Assembly: GCA_934747335.1 (NCBI GenBank)
Contig: CAKVGS010000004.1
Location: 38,067 to 102,066 of the forward strand
Origin: an uncultured Candidatus Melainabacteria bacterium
Lineage (GTDB): Bacteria > Cyanobacteriota > Vampirovibrionia > Gastranaerophilales > Gastranaerophilaceae
Length of the DNA: 64,000 nucleotides
Direction of reading: 5' to 3'
Positions 42,698 to 50,304 of the stretch are shown here, piece after piece (position 1 is the first letter of the stretch; every line of letters begins with the position of its first letter). The translations under genes were made by a program, and so were the position numbers. The notes beneath the pieces were generated by a model. That model did not search any database. It saw nothing but the letters and a program-made list of their open reading frames with translations, and had not been told where the DNA came from.

Positions 42698-43609
42698 ATG
42701 TTTAAATTAGTTTGCGGTGCGGGTAACGAGGATTGTGAAAGTGTAAAAAGATTAGTTTATACTTACGCAAAGGCCGGTTGCCGTTTTTTTGATTTATCCG
42801 CAAGAAAAGAAATTTTAGAAAGTGCTAAAAATGCGTTAAAACTTGCAGAAGTTGATGATGCAATGCTCTGTGTTAGCGTTGGTATAAAAGGTGATCCGCA
42901 TATTACAAAGGCTAACATTAATGAATCAAAATGTATTAAGTGTGGAAATTGTTTTAGAAATTGTCCTAATGATGCGATTTATTCATCTATTATTATTGAT
43001 GAAAAAAGGTGTATTGGTTGTGGAATTTGTGTAAAAAAATGCCCGACGGGTGCAATTTCAATGTTTGATAAAGATGTAAACGTAAAAGAAATTTTACCTT
43101 ATATGGTAAAAAATGGCGTAGAAGTTTTAGAGCTTCATATAATGGGGCATGACAAAAGCGATTTGGCTTCAAAATGGAAAGTTATAAATGATTGCAATCC
43201 TAAATTTGCATCAATTTGTATTGATAGAGAAAATTTCGGAAACAAAGAAGCTTTATCAAGAATAAAAGAAATGATAGCTTATAGAAAACCTTATACTACA
43301 ATAATTCAAGCCGATGGGATACCGATGAGTGGTGCGGACGATACTTTTAAAACAACTTTGCAAGCAGTTGCGATGGCAGAAATTATTCAGAATGCAAATT
43401 TGCCTGTTCAAATAATGATTTCCGGAGGAACAAATTCTAAAACAAGAGAACTGGCAGAACTTTGTGGAATTAAATATTGGGGAATTGCAATCGGTTCTTG
43501 GGCTAGAAAAATTGTAAAAACGCAGATTAACGCGGATGATTTTTGGGAGAATCATTTTCTTCAGGATGAAGCTCAGAAAATTGCAGAAACTTTAATTAAA
43601 AATTGCTAG
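42698..43609 (+). CDS. ldpA: LdpA-like protein with two [4Fe-4S] clusters
   Basis: A 303-residue protein. The opening MFKLVCGAGNEDCESVKRLV and DPHITKAN resemble cyanobacterial LdpA (light-dependent period), a redox-sensing input to the circadian clock. Two ferredoxin-type motifs follow: C79-x2-C82-x2-C85-x3-C89-P and C105-x2-C108-x2-C111-x3-C115-P. The rest (about 125-300) is a TIM-barrel-like domain with IMGHDKSDLASKW and QIMISGGTNSKTRELAE. No clock gene is visible here, so its role is probably general redox sensing. The start directly follows the FtsL-like stop, and its end overlaps the convergent gene by 4 bases. Confidence 0.78.
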   Translation: MFKLVCGAGNEDCESVKRLVYTYAKAGCRFFDLSARKEILESAKNALKLAEVDDAMLCVSVGIKGDPHITKANINESKCIKCGNCFRNCPNDAIYSSIIIDEKRCIGCGICVKKCPTGAISMFDKDVNVKEILPYMVKNGVEVLELHIMGHDKSDLASKWKVINDCNPKFASICIDRENFGNKEALSRIKEMIAYRKPYTTIIQADGIPMSGADDTFKTTLQAVAMAEIIQNANLPVQIMISGGTNSKTRELAELCGIKYWGIAIGSWARKIVKTQINADDFWENHFLQDEAQKIAETLIKNC

Positions 43610-44433
43610 TCAATAAAAGCATCATCTAACAATCTGATTGTAAACTTGCTTCCTGCGGGAATTGAAACATGCCCGCCTTTTTGGAAAAATGCGCAAATTG
43701 GTGACGTCAATGTATTTAAACCAAGACAAATCGTTCCATAAGCAAGTGGAAATGGCGAAAGAATAAATGTAGAACCTTCGCCACCAAGGTTGATTGTTAA
43801 TGTCATCATTTTATTAAAAATTGTTCTACCCCAATTTCCTTTTTTCCAAGTCGTTTTAATATATGTACGATTCCCTTTTATATTGTTAAGAAAAACTTTT
43901 TTTGCACCGGCTTTGGTTATATAGGCATTTATCGGAATTATTTGTTCTTTATAATGCATGCTTCTCACTCTTATTACAACCAAGCCTCCGTTGCAAGTAA
44001 TTTGCGGTTGATGAGAATCCAGTATTTCTCCTGTAAAAACCGTTCCAACAGGAATTGTGTATTTTTTTCTTTGAATAGGAGTTTTTACCGTAAATTTAAC
44101 TGTCGCACCTTTTGTTTGCCAATCTGAAATTTTAGCAGAATTAACTGCATCAAAAGTTGTGCCGGCATGGATTTTTTTATTACCTTTGTTATAAATTTGA
44201 GTTGGCGGAGTATAGGTTTCTTGTTTTACGGTTAGCTCAGGTTCTTTATATTTGCTGATCTCAGGAAGAGCGGGCAAAGTTTCTTCATTGTCTTCTGTGT
44301 GTGTATCTTTGACTAATTTTGATGAATTGTAATTTTTTCTAATGTCATCGTCAACTGTCATGTCCAAGTCAAAAGCCCACGCTAATTGAGATGTAAGCAA
44401 AATTAAAATTTGTAATAATAAAATCTTTTTCAT
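43606..44433 (-). CDS. Exported orphan protein with TrbI/VirB10-like beta fold
   Basis: A 275-residue protein with a signal peptide (LLLQILILLTSQLAWAFD). A disordered Glu/Pro-rich segment (25-85) is followed by a beta-rich domain with IHAGTTFDAVNS, IPVGTVFTGEILDSH and a final VSIPAGSKFTIRL. The repeated 'IPAGT.F...L' strands resemble the beta barrel of TrbI/VirB10-type proteins, but no transfer genes are nearby, so I give this as shape only. A hydrophobic stretch near 225-250 (FILSPFPLAYGTICLGLNTL) may associate with a membrane. It converges on ldpA. Confidence 0.66.
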   Translation of the reverse strand: MKKILLLQILILLTSQLAWAFDLDMTVDDDIRKNYNSSKLVKDTHTEDNEETLPALPEISKYKEPELTVKQETYTPPTQIYNKGNKKIHAGTTFDAVNSAKISDWQTKGATVKFTVKTPIQRKKYTIPVGTVFTGEILDSHQPQITCNGGLVVIRVRSMHYKEQIIPINAYITKAGAKKVFLNNIKGNRTYIKTTWKKGNWGRTIFNKMMTLTINLGGEGSTFILSPFPLAYGTICLGLNTLTSPICAFFQKGGHVSIPAGSKFTIRLLDDAFID

Positions 44434-44475
44434 AAAACCCTCACCCTAACCCTCTCCCAAGGAGAGGGAATGCCC
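44434..44475. repeat. Palindromic repeat, family A (short form)
   Basis: CCCTCACCCTAACCCTCTCC followed by AAGGAGAGGGAATG, the same short form as at 8578-8632, placed just before the start of the exported orphan. Confidence 0.85.
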
Positions 44476-44584
44476 GAATTTTGTTTGATTATAAACAATT
44501 GTAACAAAATATTCACAAACTAGCAAAAATTTTTTTGCTTTGTTTTAAGATAAATGTGTAGACAGTAAATTTAGATTGGAAACT

Positions 44585-46657
44585 ATGATGAACATTCATA
44601 CAACGCAAAATCTAATCTCGCAAATGAGAAAACAATCAACCGACAATGTTACTATCCCTGAGATTAGATTAAACTATTCAGAACAAATGCGAAAGCAGAA
44701 CCTTTTAGAACAACCGGACTCGTTTGAGGGCAAGGTGTCTTTTGGGAAAAAGAGTGTAAATTCTCAAAATGCTAAAAAGGTTGTGAGTAAAATAAAAAAA
44801 GCTGTTGGTGATATACCTAAAGAGAGTAAATACATGAAGGAAAAAGGAGATAGTATAAACGATCGTCCTTTTTTTAATGGCTTTTTAAGAATTGCTCACG
44901 ATAAAGAAACTTTAACTACCGCTTCAATTGCAGCAGTTGCTTGTACTGGTCGTGCAGGTGTGATTGGCATATTACCGGCAAAAGATGAAGATACCAAAAT
45001 TAATAATAAATATGCAATGAGTCATTCATTAGCTTCCGGTATTATTGGTTTTATTGTTGCATTTGTCTTAACAGCGCCATTTCAATCTAGTGCAAAATAT
45101 GTAATGGAACATATTAAAAAGAATTTGAAAGTTGAAACTTTAACACGATTATATCCTCAATTAGATGTTAATACGATAGGAACTGATGGTGCTAGAAAAG
45201 CTATTGATGCTTGGAAAAATTTAGATGGCAGAAAATTTAGTGGTGAAATTAATGTATGTTCAATGTTACCAAAATTTAAATTATTGGGTGATTCATCTGA
45301 ACAAACATTTAAAAATGTTTTAAAAGTTGATGCTGATTGGGCAAGTCAAAAGGGTAAATCTTTTAATGATGTTATTCTTAAAGATGGCTCTAAATTATAC
45401 GACAAAATTGATATGTCAAGATTAGGCCTAGTTGTTAAAGAAGGTGAAGGTACTGAAGCCCAAATATTATTTAAAGATATGGATAAGTCTTACTTGGAAA
45501 ATTTAGTTAAGGATTCAAAAGATAACAATTGGGGTAAATTAGATATAAAATCTGTCTATAATGATAAAGGAGAAGTAATTGATTTCAGGGAATGGAAAAA
45601 TATTGATGGAAAACAATGGAAATTAGATTTGGATGAAACATTTGTTGCATCACCTTATGAAATCAAAGATAGTTATAGACCTCGTATTTCGGGCGAGAAA
45701 AGATTTGATAAAAAAGAAGGTGTCTATAAATTTAGAACATACCAAGATAACGGTGTTGAAGATAAATTAGGAACAAAGATTTCAGATACTATGCTTAAGG
45801 CAGAAGAAAATAATGAAGTGTTATTAAAGGCTTTAACTTGGGGACCTGATTTATTATTTAGAGTGCCAATCGCTACCGCTACTGTTGCATTAATTCCTTG
45901 GATATTGAAAAATTGTTTAGGTTTAGAAAAAGTTAAAAAAACTAGCGACAAAGAACCAAAAACTAATACACAAAAAGAAACTTCAAAAGAAAATAATAAA
46001 ACACAAAATAACGAAGTTGCATTTAAGGGAAAAGGTGGAGATAGACCAAATTGGATAATCAGAAAGCTTGCGGAATGGTATGGTAAACCGTTGTTAGAAT
46101 CTCCAACAGTAGCAAAAATTTCCAGCTATTTAACTAAATTACCTGGAAGAACAACTCAACATATGAGCGTTGTCGGTTCGGCTCTAACAAGTGGCATGTA
46201 TGTTCATCAAACTTTACATAAAAAAGATCTTGATCCTGATAAACGTAGAACATTAGCGGTTAACCAAACTCTTGGTTTTATTGTTCCTACAATAGCTGCA
46301 TATACTGTAAACTCGTTAATCAATAATAAAGTTAAAAAACAAGAATATAGTTTTACGGGAAGACAACAACGTAATATAGATATTGCTAAAATGGAAGGTC
46401 GTTTAGAAGATGCTAAGAAGATGGCAAAAGAATTAGGTAATAAGAAAAAAGGTGTTAGAATTTTAGCAGACCTTATGACATTTACATTAATTTATAGATT
46501 TGCTGTACCAGTAATTATCACTCCAATTGCAAACAAAATTGGTGATAAAATTAATGCAAAAAAAGCAGAAGAAAAAAGATTAGCACAAGAACAACAAAAT
46601 CAGAAGGCAGAAGAAATTAAAATGCCCGAACAAAAAGAACTAAAACAAGCAGTATAA
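44585..46657 (+). CDS. Large orphan multi-pass membrane protein with two F-[GK] motifs
   Basis: About 690 residues; the ATG at 44585 is chosen, with a second ATG next to it. The N-terminal region holds VSFGKKSV near residue 53. A first membrane block follows (about 100-165: TTASIAAVACTGRAGVIGIL, SLASGIIGFIVAFVLTAPF). A soluble, Lys/Asp-rich region runs to about 415, with a helix near 425. A second motif NEVAFKGKGGDRP occurs near residue 485, then a second block (SVVGSALTSGMYVHQTLH, TLGFIVPTIAAYTVNSL, RFAVPVIITPIANKIG). The hairpins in the two blocks resemble each other and that of 25299-25892. Function unknown; an internal duplication or fusion is likely. Confidence 0.72.
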   Translation: MMNIHTTQNLISQMRKQSTDNVTIPEIRLNYSEQMRKQNLLEQPDSFEGKVSFGKKSVNSQNAKKVVSKIKKAVGDIPKESKYMKEKGDSINDRPFFNGFLRIAHDKETLTTASIAAVACTGRAGVIGILPAKDEDTKINNKYAMSHSLASGIIGFIVAFVLTAPFQSSAKYVMEHIKKNLKVETLTRLYPQLDVNTIGTDGARKAIDAWKNLDGRKFSGEINVCSMLPKFKLLGDSSEQTFKNVLKVDADWASQKGKSFNDVILKDGSKLYDKIDMSRLGLVVKEGEGTEAQILFKDMDKSYLENLVKDSKDNNWGKLDIKSVYNDKGEVIDFREWKNIDGKQWKLDLDETFVASPYEIKDSYRPRISGEKRFDKKEGVYKFRTYQDNGVEDKLGTKISDTMLKAEENNEVLLKALTWGPDLLFRVPIATATVALIPWILKNCLGLEKVKKTSDKEPKTNTQKETSKENNKTQNNEVAFKGKGGDRPNWIIRKLAEWYGKPLLESPTVAKISSYLTKLPGRTTQHMSVVGSALTSGMYVHQTLHKKDLDPDKRRTLAVNQTLGFIVPTIAAYTVNSLINNKVKKQEYSFTGRQQRNIDIAKMEGRLEDAKKMAKELGNKKKGVRILADLMTFTLIYRFAVPVIITPIANKIGDKINAKKAEEKRLAQEQQNQKAEEIKMPEQKELKQAV

Positions 46658-46679
46658 TGCAAACCTAATGTGTACATAC

Positions 46680-46717
46680 AAAATGATCTTTTGAATTTTT
46701 CAAAGGATCATTTTTTT
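46680..46717 (+). terminator. Terminator after the large orphan membrane gene
   Basis: Stem AAATGATCTTTTGAA / TTCAAAGGATCATTT (one wobble) followed by TTTT. It sits between convergent genes and touches the end of the next one. Confidence 0.85.
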
Positions 46718-47354
46718 ACAAAGATATTGGAACTAAGCGAGAGTAAAATTTGTATTCATTATAGCTTGCGGGAAGTGCGTTCCAGTATCTATAAATCGTT
46801 AATTCTTTATGGCTGTTTACAAATCTATCCGCTTCGTCAATTGTTTCGGCAAGATACGGATAACAAAAAGGTATGCTATCCTCGTTTAATTTGATATTTA
46901 AGCAATTTTTTGATTTCAATTTCTCGTGAATCGCTAAAAACTTATTACGCCTGTTATAATCAGGTTTAATATTATTAGTTTCACATCCTATGTATAAATT
47001 TGCGCCAAATTCAGTATTCAAAAATTTTCTTTCAGAATCAAAACTTGCAAACCCTTTGGGTTTTGCATAATATGCGTGCGCATTATCGACAATTAGTTTC
47101 GGATATTTTTCTGCCATTTTTTCGACATTGTTATCGCAAATCCCAAAATAATTTGGGTACAAAATAAAAGCTTCTGTCGGGAATTCTCGCGCGGGCATAA
47201 ATTCATCATCTATATGGTAAAAAAGCGGTTTTGAGCCAATTTCAACAATAGAGTGACGAATTACATCACAAAGATAATATGGAATATAAATTTCTTCAAT
47301 CGAAAATTCTTTTATCAGGTATTTCAGCGCATCGCGTGCATAGTTGAATTTCAT
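46716..47354 (-). CDS. DegT/DnrJ-like PLP enzyme homologue (reduced)
   Basis: About 212 residues resembling the fold-type I aminotransferases of the DegT/DnrJ/EryC1 group, but only half the usual length. Visible features: IEEIYIPYYLCDVIRHSI, GSKPLFYHIDDEF, EAFILYPNYFGI, LIVDNAHAYYAKP (the Asp that binds the PLP ring) and SFDSERKFLNTEFGANL, whose lysine is in the expected place for the PLP link. The substrate domain is cut short. The ATG at 47354 is favoured because the earlier ATG (47369) overlaps a TATAAT box; the transcript may be nearly leaderless. Substrate unknown. Confidence 0.62.
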   Translation of the reverse strand: MKFNYARDALKYLIKEFSIEEIYIPYYLCDVIRHSIVEIGSKPLFYHIDDEFMPAREFPTEAFILYPNYFGICDNNVEKMAEKYPKLIVDNAHAYYAKPKGFASFDSERKFLNTEFGANLYIGCETNNIKPDYNRRNKFLAIHEKLKSKNCLNIKLNEDSIPFCYPYLAETIDEADRFVNSHKELTIYRYWNALPASYNEYKFYSRLVPISL

Positions 47355-47423
47355 ATTATCATTATACAAAAAGAAAAAATAATTAGGAAAAGTCGGATAC
47401 TTTTTTATACAAAAGTGTTTAAA

Positions 47424-47535
47424 AAGTTAATGGTGCAAAAAATTGCACCCTACATCATTTCAGCAAAACTATGTTCAATAAAGAACGCTTTTTCTTTAGA
47501 AAATTGTAGGGTGCAATTTTTTGCACCATTAACTT
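47424..47535. mobile_element. 112-bp element with perfect 31-bp terminal inverted repeats (MITE-like)
   Basis: Left arm 47424-47454 begins AAGTTAATGGTGCAAAAAAT; right arm 47505-47535 is its exact reverse complement. Each arm also contains the palindrome GGTGCAA-AAAA-TTGCACC. The 50-base centre has no gene. No target duplication is obvious. It lies between the PLP-enzyme gene and the tsf terminator. Confidence 0.8.
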
Positions 47536-47545
47536 ATTCAAATAA

Positions 47546-47572
47546 AAAGGACACACAAAATGTGCGTCCTTT
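47546..47572 (-). terminator. Terminator of tsf
   Basis: Stem AAAGGACACAC / GTGCGTCCTTT (one wobble) with a T-run on the minus strand, 21 bases after the tsf stop. Confidence 0.85.
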
Positions 47573-47593
47573 CTAATAACATTATTTACGAAA

Positions 47594-48457
47594 TTACTTA
47601 CCTAATTGGCTCATAACTTCGTCCGCAAAGTTGTCGTTTCTTTTTTCTAGGCCTTCACCTAAAACGAATCTATCAAACTTAACAATGTTGAATTTACCTG
47701 ATATCAATTGTTCAATTGTTTGTTCAGGGTTTTTAACGAATGGTTGTTCTACCAAACATCTGTGAGCCATTAATTTGTTAACTCTACCTTCAACAATTTT
47801 AGCTCTGATTTGTTCAGGTTTGTTAGCTAAGTCTTCTTTACCCATTTCAATTCTTGTTTCTTCTTCAATTACGTGAGCAGGAATGTCTTTTCTTGATACA
47901 AATTCAGGAGCTGAAGATGCGATGTGTAAGCAAACATCTTTTGCCAAAACTTCATCTTTAGCATCTGTGTTAAGAAGAACACCAATTTTACCGTTGTGGA
48001 TATAAGTTGCAACATTGCCTTCGTATCTAACAAATCTTCTAACAGTGATTTTTTCACCGATAGATGCGATTTTTTCTTTGATAACGTCAGCAACCGGTTT
48101 GTTGCATTTAGGGCAAACAGATGCTAATAAAGCATCAACGTCAGCAGGGTTAGTTTCTGCAACCATTTGAGCCAAACCGTTTGTTAATTCGATGAATTCA
48201 GCGTTTTTAGCAACGAAGTCTGTTTCACAGTTAACTTCAATCATAGCACCTGCTGTTTCATTAACGAAAGAACCGATTCTGCCTTCAGCAGCGATTCTAC
48301 CCATTTTCTTATCAGCAGAAGCCATACCTTTTTGACGAAGTACTTCCATTGCTTTTTCCATATCACCATCAACTTCAACCAATGCTTTTTTAGCATCCAT
48401 CATGCCAGCGCCGGTTTTATCACGAAGTTCTTTTACCATTGTAGCTGTAATATTCAT
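47594..48457 (-). CDS. tsf: Elongation factor Ts
   Basis: A 287-residue guanine-nucleotide exchange factor for EF-Tu. The N-terminal UBA-like part has VKELRDKTGAGMMDAKKALVE, and the core starts with EGRIGSFVNETAGAMIEVNCETDFVAKN. An unusual C115-x2-C118 with nearby polar residues (SVCPKCNKPVAD) sits at the tip of the first core subdomain and is not typical of EF-Ts. The C-terminal dimerisation part continues to DEVMSQLGK. It is downstream of rpsB in the usual rpsB-tsf order, with a 138-base gap holding an inverted repeat. AAGGAGAAA precedes the start. Confidence 0.96.
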   Translation of the reverse strand: MNITATMVKELRDKTGAGMMDAKKALVEVDGDMEKAMEVLRQKGMASADKKMGRIAAEGRIGSFVNETAGAMIEVNCETDFVAKNAEFIELTNGLAQMVAETNPADVDALLASVCPKCNKPVADVIKEKIASIGEKITVRRFVRYEGNVATYIHNGKIGVLLNTDAKDEVLAKDVCLHIASSAPEFVSRKDIPAHVIEEETRIEMGKEDLANKPEQIRAKIVEGRVNKLMAHRCLVEQPFVKNPEQTIEQLISGKFNIVKFDRFVLGEGLEKRNDNFADEVMSQLGK

Positions 48458-48490
48458 TTAGATTTCTCCTTATTTGATTGTTTTATTTAA

Positions 48491-48575
48491 AAGTTTAGGA
48501 GTTTAGAAGTTTAATAGAAATTTATATTCGCATTTGCTCATAAAATTTTATAACTTCTTCTAAACTCCTAAACTT
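48491..48575. repeat. Inverted repeat between rpsB and tsf
   Basis: Exact 19-base arms AAGTTTAGGAGTTTAGAAG (48491-48509) and its reverse complement (48557-48575). There is no T-run on the minus strand, so it is not a clear terminator; it may adjust the tsf/rpsB ratio or be a degraded mobile repeat. Confidence 0.8.
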
Positions 48576-48594
48576 AGTTCATATCAACTTTTTA

Positions 48595-49359
48595 TTAAAC
48601 GTTTGCAGTTTCTTCAACACCGGCATCAGCAGCTGTAACTGCTTCTACTTTGCCTTTAGAATTTGCATTGTTTTCTCTCAATTGTTTACCTTCCAAAACA
48701 GCGTCAGCCAATTTAGAAGTAATCAATTTGATTGAACGGATTGCATCATCGTTACCAGGGATGATGTAGTTGATTCCGTCCGGATTAGCATTTGTATCAG
48801 CCAAACAAATAACAGGGATGTTTAATTTGTTAGCTTCTGCAATAGCAATATCTTCTTTAGCTTGGTCTACAACGAAGATAATATCAGGTAAACCACGCAT
48901 TTCTTTAATACCGCCTAAAGTTTTGCTTAATTTTGCTAATTGTCTGTTTAATTGAGCTTGTTCTTTTTTAGGCAATTTTTCAGCATGACCTGAAGCGATA
49001 AAATCTTCAAGTTCTCTTAATTTGTTAACTCTGCCTCTGATTGTTTCAAAGTTAGTCAACATACCGCCTAACCATCTTCTGTTAATGAAGTATGCGCCAG
49101 AACGTTTTGCTTCTTCTGCAACTACTTCTGCAGCTTGTTTTTTAGTACCAACAAAAAGAACATTTCTTCCTTTTGCAGCATAATCTCTAACTGCATCATA
49201 AGCAGCGTCTAACAATGTAGTAGTTTTTCTTAAATCAAGAATATAGATACCGTTTCTTGCACCATAAATATATGGTTTCATTTTTGGGTTCCAGTGTTGT
49301 GTTTGGTGTCCGAAGTGAACGCCAGCTTCTAATAATTCAATAAGTGATGCTACTGACAT
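48595..49359 (-). CDS. rpsB: 30S ribosomal protein S2
   Basis: A 254-residue S2 protein, part of the small subunit. Blocks: [89 protein letters not shown] and [30 protein letters not shown]. Length is normal with a short acidic tail. The gene has its own promoter and a leader of about 135 bases. Confidence 0.97.
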   Translation of the reverse strand: MSVASLIELLEAGVHFGHQTQHWNPKMKPYIYGARNGIYILDLRKTTTLLDAAYDAVRDYAAKGRNVLFVGTKKQAAEVVAEEAKRSGAYFINRRWLGGMLTNFETIRGRVNKLRELEDFIASGHAEKLPKKEQAQLNRQLAKLSKTLGGIKEMRGLPDIIFVVDQAKEDIAIAEANKLNIPVICLADTNANPDGINYIIPGNDDAIRSIKLITSKLADAVLEGKQLRENNANSKGKVEAVTAADAGVEETANV

Positions 49360-49498
49360 CTTGTGTCTCCTTTTTTTTAACTTGTTTTACTACGGGCTAA
49401 ACTGTTCCATCTGTCGGAAATATTAAATGTAGTTATAAACTGCATCTTTTTCCTAGGACTAGGGCGAACCTATCGACCAGTGTAACCAAAAAAATCAT
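49360..49498 (-). promoter_or_regulatory. rpsB leader, possible structured 5' region
   Basis: The transcript from the promoter at 49499-49527 has a leader with short inverted segments (CCTAGGACTAGG on the plus strand; GATGCAGTTTATAACTGCATC-like pairing). Many rpsB leaders bind S2 for feedback control. I cannot match this one to a known motif, so this is a candidate only. Confidence 0.35.
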
Positions 49499-49527
49499 AT
49501 TATAAACATACTCTTGAGGCAAGTAAA
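49499..49527 (-). promoter_or_regulatory. Promoter of rpsB-tsf
   Basis: On the minus strand, TTTACT (49522-49527), 17-base spacer, TATAAT (49499-49504). Confidence 0.65.
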
Positions 49528-49691
49528 ATCGTAACAAAACATTAATTTTGTTACGTTTCAATAACTCAAAAAACGGATTTAAAGTTTACAAAACTTAATG
49601 TTGCGAATTTTAAAAATGGTTTTAAAAATCAAGAAATTATTGAATTCTAGCCCTGTTTTGTAACAAATTGTAAATGTTTGTCCAAATTCAT

Positions 49692-49718
49692 TAAAGTTTT
49701 TAGAAAAAATGCCGATAT
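49692..49718 (+). promoter_or_regulatory. Sigma-28 (FliA) promoter
   Basis: TAAAGTTT (49692-49699), 11-base spacer, GCCGATAT (49711-49718), with the same boxes and spacing as at 13305-13331. The start at 49746 lies 27 bases downstream. Confidence 0.9.
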
Positions 49719-49745
49719 ACATTATATATACAATGAGGTGTGTTT

Positions 49746-50216
49746 ATGTCAAATTTCACAGTAAACGGAGTATATTCCTACACAAGTGCAAATATTTACT
49801 CTTATTTGGGTCGAACTCCCGTAAATTCGACTTCATTAGAGCGTGCATTTGATGATTTCAATATTACTCCAACGGGTACGACTGATGATTTGAAAAAACT
49901 AGACTCTGCGATGTACGAAGCTTATTCAAAGCAGGTTCAGGAACAAATTGAAAATCAGAATAGTCAGCAAAACATTCCTTGGGCAAGTGTTTGCGCACAA
50001 ATAGGAATTCAAGCTACCGGCGATTATGATAAAGACTATGCTGCTTTCAATAATGCTATTCAGTTGTTGAGCCAAAGTGCAATTGATGGTCAGGCAATGA
50101 CATATTTTGCAGGTTTAAAAACTGAAGCATCTCAGGCGTTTGGTCTTTCAAACAAACCTTCAACACAAGATGCGCCTATATCTTATCAAGCTTATCAAGC
50201 GCAGTTCTTGTATTAA
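49746..50216 (+). CDS. Small orphan protein of the flagellar (sigma-28) regulon
   Basis: A 156-residue protein with no recognised family. The ATG at 49746 lies 7 bases after GAGG; an in-frame GTG 6 bases earlier is less likely. It starts SNFTVNGVYSYTSANIYSYL and is rich in Gln, Ser, Tyr and Ala, with two amphipathic helices (DDLKKLDSAMYEAYSKQVQE; AFNNAIQLLSQSAID) and a tyrosine-containing C-terminus (SYQAYQAQFLY). There is no signal peptide or membrane helix. The FliA promoter places it with late flagellar genes, so it may be an exported component, chaperone or regulator (inference). It is followed by its own terminator. Confidence 0.75.
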   Translation: MSNFTVNGVYSYTSANIYSYLGRTPVNSTSLERAFDDFNITPTGTTDDLKKLDSAMYEAYSKQVQEQIENQNSQQNIPWASVCAQIGIQATGDYDKDYAAFNNAIQLLSQSAIDGQAMTYFAGLKTEASQAFGLSNKPSTQDAPISYQAYQAQFLY

Positions 50217-50222
50217 TTTTGG

Positions 50223-50257
50223 GGCGGTTGAGAGAGCTAATGGTTCAGCCGCCTTTT
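50223..50257 (+). terminator. Terminator of the small sigma-28 gene
   Basis: Stem GGCGGTTGA / TCAGCCGCC (one wobble) followed by TTTT, 7 bases after the stop. Confidence 0.82.
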
Positions 50258-50304
50258 GGTAATTTTACTTTCCTTATGGTATAATCACCGTAAGGATTTT
50301 TATT

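Noticed and set aside
46670..46894. Plus-strand 74-codon open frame
   Set aside because: Antisense to the PLP-enzyme homologue and starts at a terminator.
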